Positions 62,895-64,000 of a stretch of DNA of 64,000 nt are shown here, piece by piece. The position numbers were made by a program, and so were the translations under genes. This DNA comes from an uncultured Lachnospiraceae bacterium (lineage in GTDB: Bacteria; Bacillota; Clostridia; Lachnospirales; Lachnospiraceae). The stretch's first letter is position 1. Every line of letters starts with the position of its first letter. The notes under the pieces are model-generated. The model worked only from the letters and a program-made list of their open reading frames with translations. It was not told where the DNA came from and searched no databases. The stretch is from the NCBI GenBank assembly GCA_947053345.1, contig CAMRSM010000015.1, forward strand, positions 1 through 64,000, written 5' to 3'.

Positions 62895-63530
62895 TCATGC
62901 GCGGAATCTTATTACCAAATGCCGGTTGCCGCGTCCGTCCGTTTCCTTTGCAAGAATTTCGTATCCGCAAAATGCTTTTTCGATATCCTCATCCGTGTAA
63001 TGGCGAAACAGCAGTCCATTCCTGCTCTCGTCGGTGTACAGGAAAGTTCCGTCATCCAAAACAATATGTTTCAGCTCCAGATCATCGAGCTCAAGCGGAT
63101 CGAACGAGGCATACAACAATCCGTTTACTTTCGTGATCCTTTGCAATTCCCTGAGAGCCCGTCCAAATTCCTCCACGCGCAGATGATCCAGTGCAGCCCT
63201 TACGGCAACGGCATCAAAAAGGTGATCCGGATATCCTGTGTCGGATAAGGATGCCGTTTTAAACCGGTCGCCCTCAATGCCGTAAGCCGCCAATAATTCT
63301 TTGGTGATCCAAACAGAGTTTTCGGAAATATCAAATCCAAAGACATCAAATCCGTTCGACTGCAAAATCAAGCTGTTCGCGCCAAAACCACAGGCGGCAT
63401 CGCATACGGTATGGCAGCCATGCTTTTTAAACTCGCGGGTCATTACATTTTGTATGTTTTCATATCCTTTGATATATTTCCTATATTCCTCGATATCGTT
63501 TTTATCCCAGACAGCATCCCAATATTCCAT
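62895..63530 (-). CDS. Class I SAM-dependent methyltransferase
   Basis: This 211-aa enzyme has the SAM-binding Rossmann motifs: motif I VCDAACGFGANSLIL at about residue 43, the acidic residue in DVFGFDISENSVWIT, and motif IV region DAVAVRAALDHL. The C-terminal part completes the methyltransferase fold. The substrate is unknown; no specific partner genes are adjacent. Start 63530 follows a GGAGGAAGG stretch. The 250 bp before the previous gene show only a 9-bp hairpin (62710-62745) without a T-run. Confidence 0.85.
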   Translation of the reverse strand: MEYWDAVWDKNDIEEYRKYIKGYENIQNVMTREFKKHGCHTVCDAACGFGANSLILQSNGFDVFGFDISENSVWITKELLAAYGIEGDRFKTASLSDTGYPDHLFDAVAVRAALDHLRVEEFGRALRELQRITKVNGLLYASFDPLELDDLELKHIVLDDGTFLYTDESRNGLLFRHYTDEDIEKAFCGYEILAKETDGRGNRHLVIRFRA

Positions 63531-63610
63531 ACCCTTCCTCCCCTCCGTGCCCAAAAGCGAATACTATTTCGGGCAGGACACATAAAATCCCGGTATCCTG
63601 CCCGCGGCAC

Positions 63611-64000
63611 TCACAAATACATTTTGGCGGCTTCTTCCGTCAACTGAAACTTTTCCTGAATTTTGCTCAAGATTATACTATCCGCGATCTGCAGATCCTT
63701 TAATGCGGAAACCATAGCCAAGATTCCTTCCTGTCTTCCTTCCCGCCGCCCCTTTTCGATCCCTTTTTCTTCTACTCCTTTGCTCAGATTACACATAAGC
63801 GACACCTCACTTTCTAATGTCTGCGTCATTGCAATGTTAAAATCCTCCTCCAATCTCCGGCATTTATCCCCGGAATCGGTTTCTGTCGAGAGAAGTATAT
63901 TCAACAACTTTAACACACTTGTACTTGAATCTTCTTTTCCAAGGCAGATCATAACAGCGGCCATCAGGTCGTAATCTGCTTTCCGTTCCTTTACGCTGCC
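63611..64000 (-). CDS. Rpn-family nuclease/transposase, C-terminal part (truncated by window edge)
   Basis: The reading frame is open to position 64000 and continues beyond it; 129 codons are visible. The segment has RKADYDLMAAVMICLGK, then a helical stretch and a charged KGIEKGRREGRQEGILAM tract, which is the typical C-terminus of Rpn (recombination-promoting nuclease, PD-(D/E)XK) proteins. The catalytic N-terminal domain lies outside the window. These genes often occur in many copies per genome. Confidence 0.7.
   Translation of the reverse strand, partial: GSVKERKADYDLMAAVMICLGKEDSSTSVLKLLNILLSTETDSGDKCRRLEEDFNIAMTQTLESEVSLMCNLSKGVEEKGIEKGRREGRQEGILAMVSALKDLQIADSIILSKIQEKFQLTEEAAKMYL

Overview
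The window looks like a chromosomal stretch of a Gram-positive Clostridia of the Lachnospiraceae type. The pointers are a clostridial-style 6S RNA, a T-box leader on pheST, near-consensus housekeeping promoters, strong Shine-Dalgarno sites, abundant intrinsic terminators, Big2/SH3 surface proteins and a TIGR04086-type membrane protein. I cannot name the genus. Most genes lie on the minus strand and most of the sequence is ordinary chromosome of moderate to fairly high GC. The clear exception is an AT-rich block at about 48.5-53.95 kb.

Layout. 0-3.7 kb: a duplicated palindromic repeat and a large SH3/glucosaminidase wall hydrolase, with two BlaI-type TACA-N2-TGTA dyads upstream. 3.7-7.9 kb: pheS-pheT behind a tRNA-Phe T-box. 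8-13.3 kb: a GNAT gene, a blaI-blaR1 pair behind an operator-rich promoter, and an AGCS amino acid:Na+ symporter. 13.4-15.9 kb: a hybrid histidine kinase, tRNA-Leu and tRNA-Lys. 16-19.4 kb: an orphan PglD/NeuD-like acetyltransferase, an XRE regulator, a small conserved-looking protein, an alpha/beta hydrolase, a PHP phosphoesterase and 6S RNA. 19.6-24.8 kb: a two-component system, an HD-GYP/PilZ cyclic-di-GMP pair and a Big2 surface protein. 25-28.2 kb: a membrane protein, a PHP phosphatase, and an overlapping AAA ATPase/PD-(D/E)XK nuclease pair whose junction carries an 11-G tract. 28.4-34.5 kb: tgt-yajC, then a degenerate J-domain protein convergent with an Hsp70 paralogue. 34.7-41.4 kb: degV, kduI, kdgK, an rRNA methyltransferase coupled to an atypical carbamoyltransferase, and a GH26 mannanase lipoprotein. 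41.5-48.4 kb: a 1007-aa Big2-type surface protein, a 41-codon small gene and two tandem MutS-like ATPases. 48.6-53.95 kb: an AT-rich imported cassette (HTH protein, response regulator, sensor kinase, three-gene ABC transporter) ending in a relic that resembles a Tn916/Tn1549-type HTH gene. 54-64 kb: a DUF1294 protein, a GyrI-like protein, a 922-aa MerR multi-domain regulator with a textbook 19-bp-spacer promoter, a DeoR-kinase-PHP-NUDIX operon with a divergent unknown gene, a methyltransferase and a partial Rpn-family gene.

How the genes fit together. Several sense-and-respond circuits are visible: BlaI/BlaR1 possibly reaching a wall hydrolase, the imported two-component system driving an ABC exporter through a possible attenuator hairpin, and the autoregulated MerR fusion. 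The strongest candidates for something undescribed are the MerR-GyrI-lectin-like-papain-like fusion, the ATPase/nuclease pair with a slippery junction, and the DeoR-kinase-PHP-NUDIX phosphometabolism operon.
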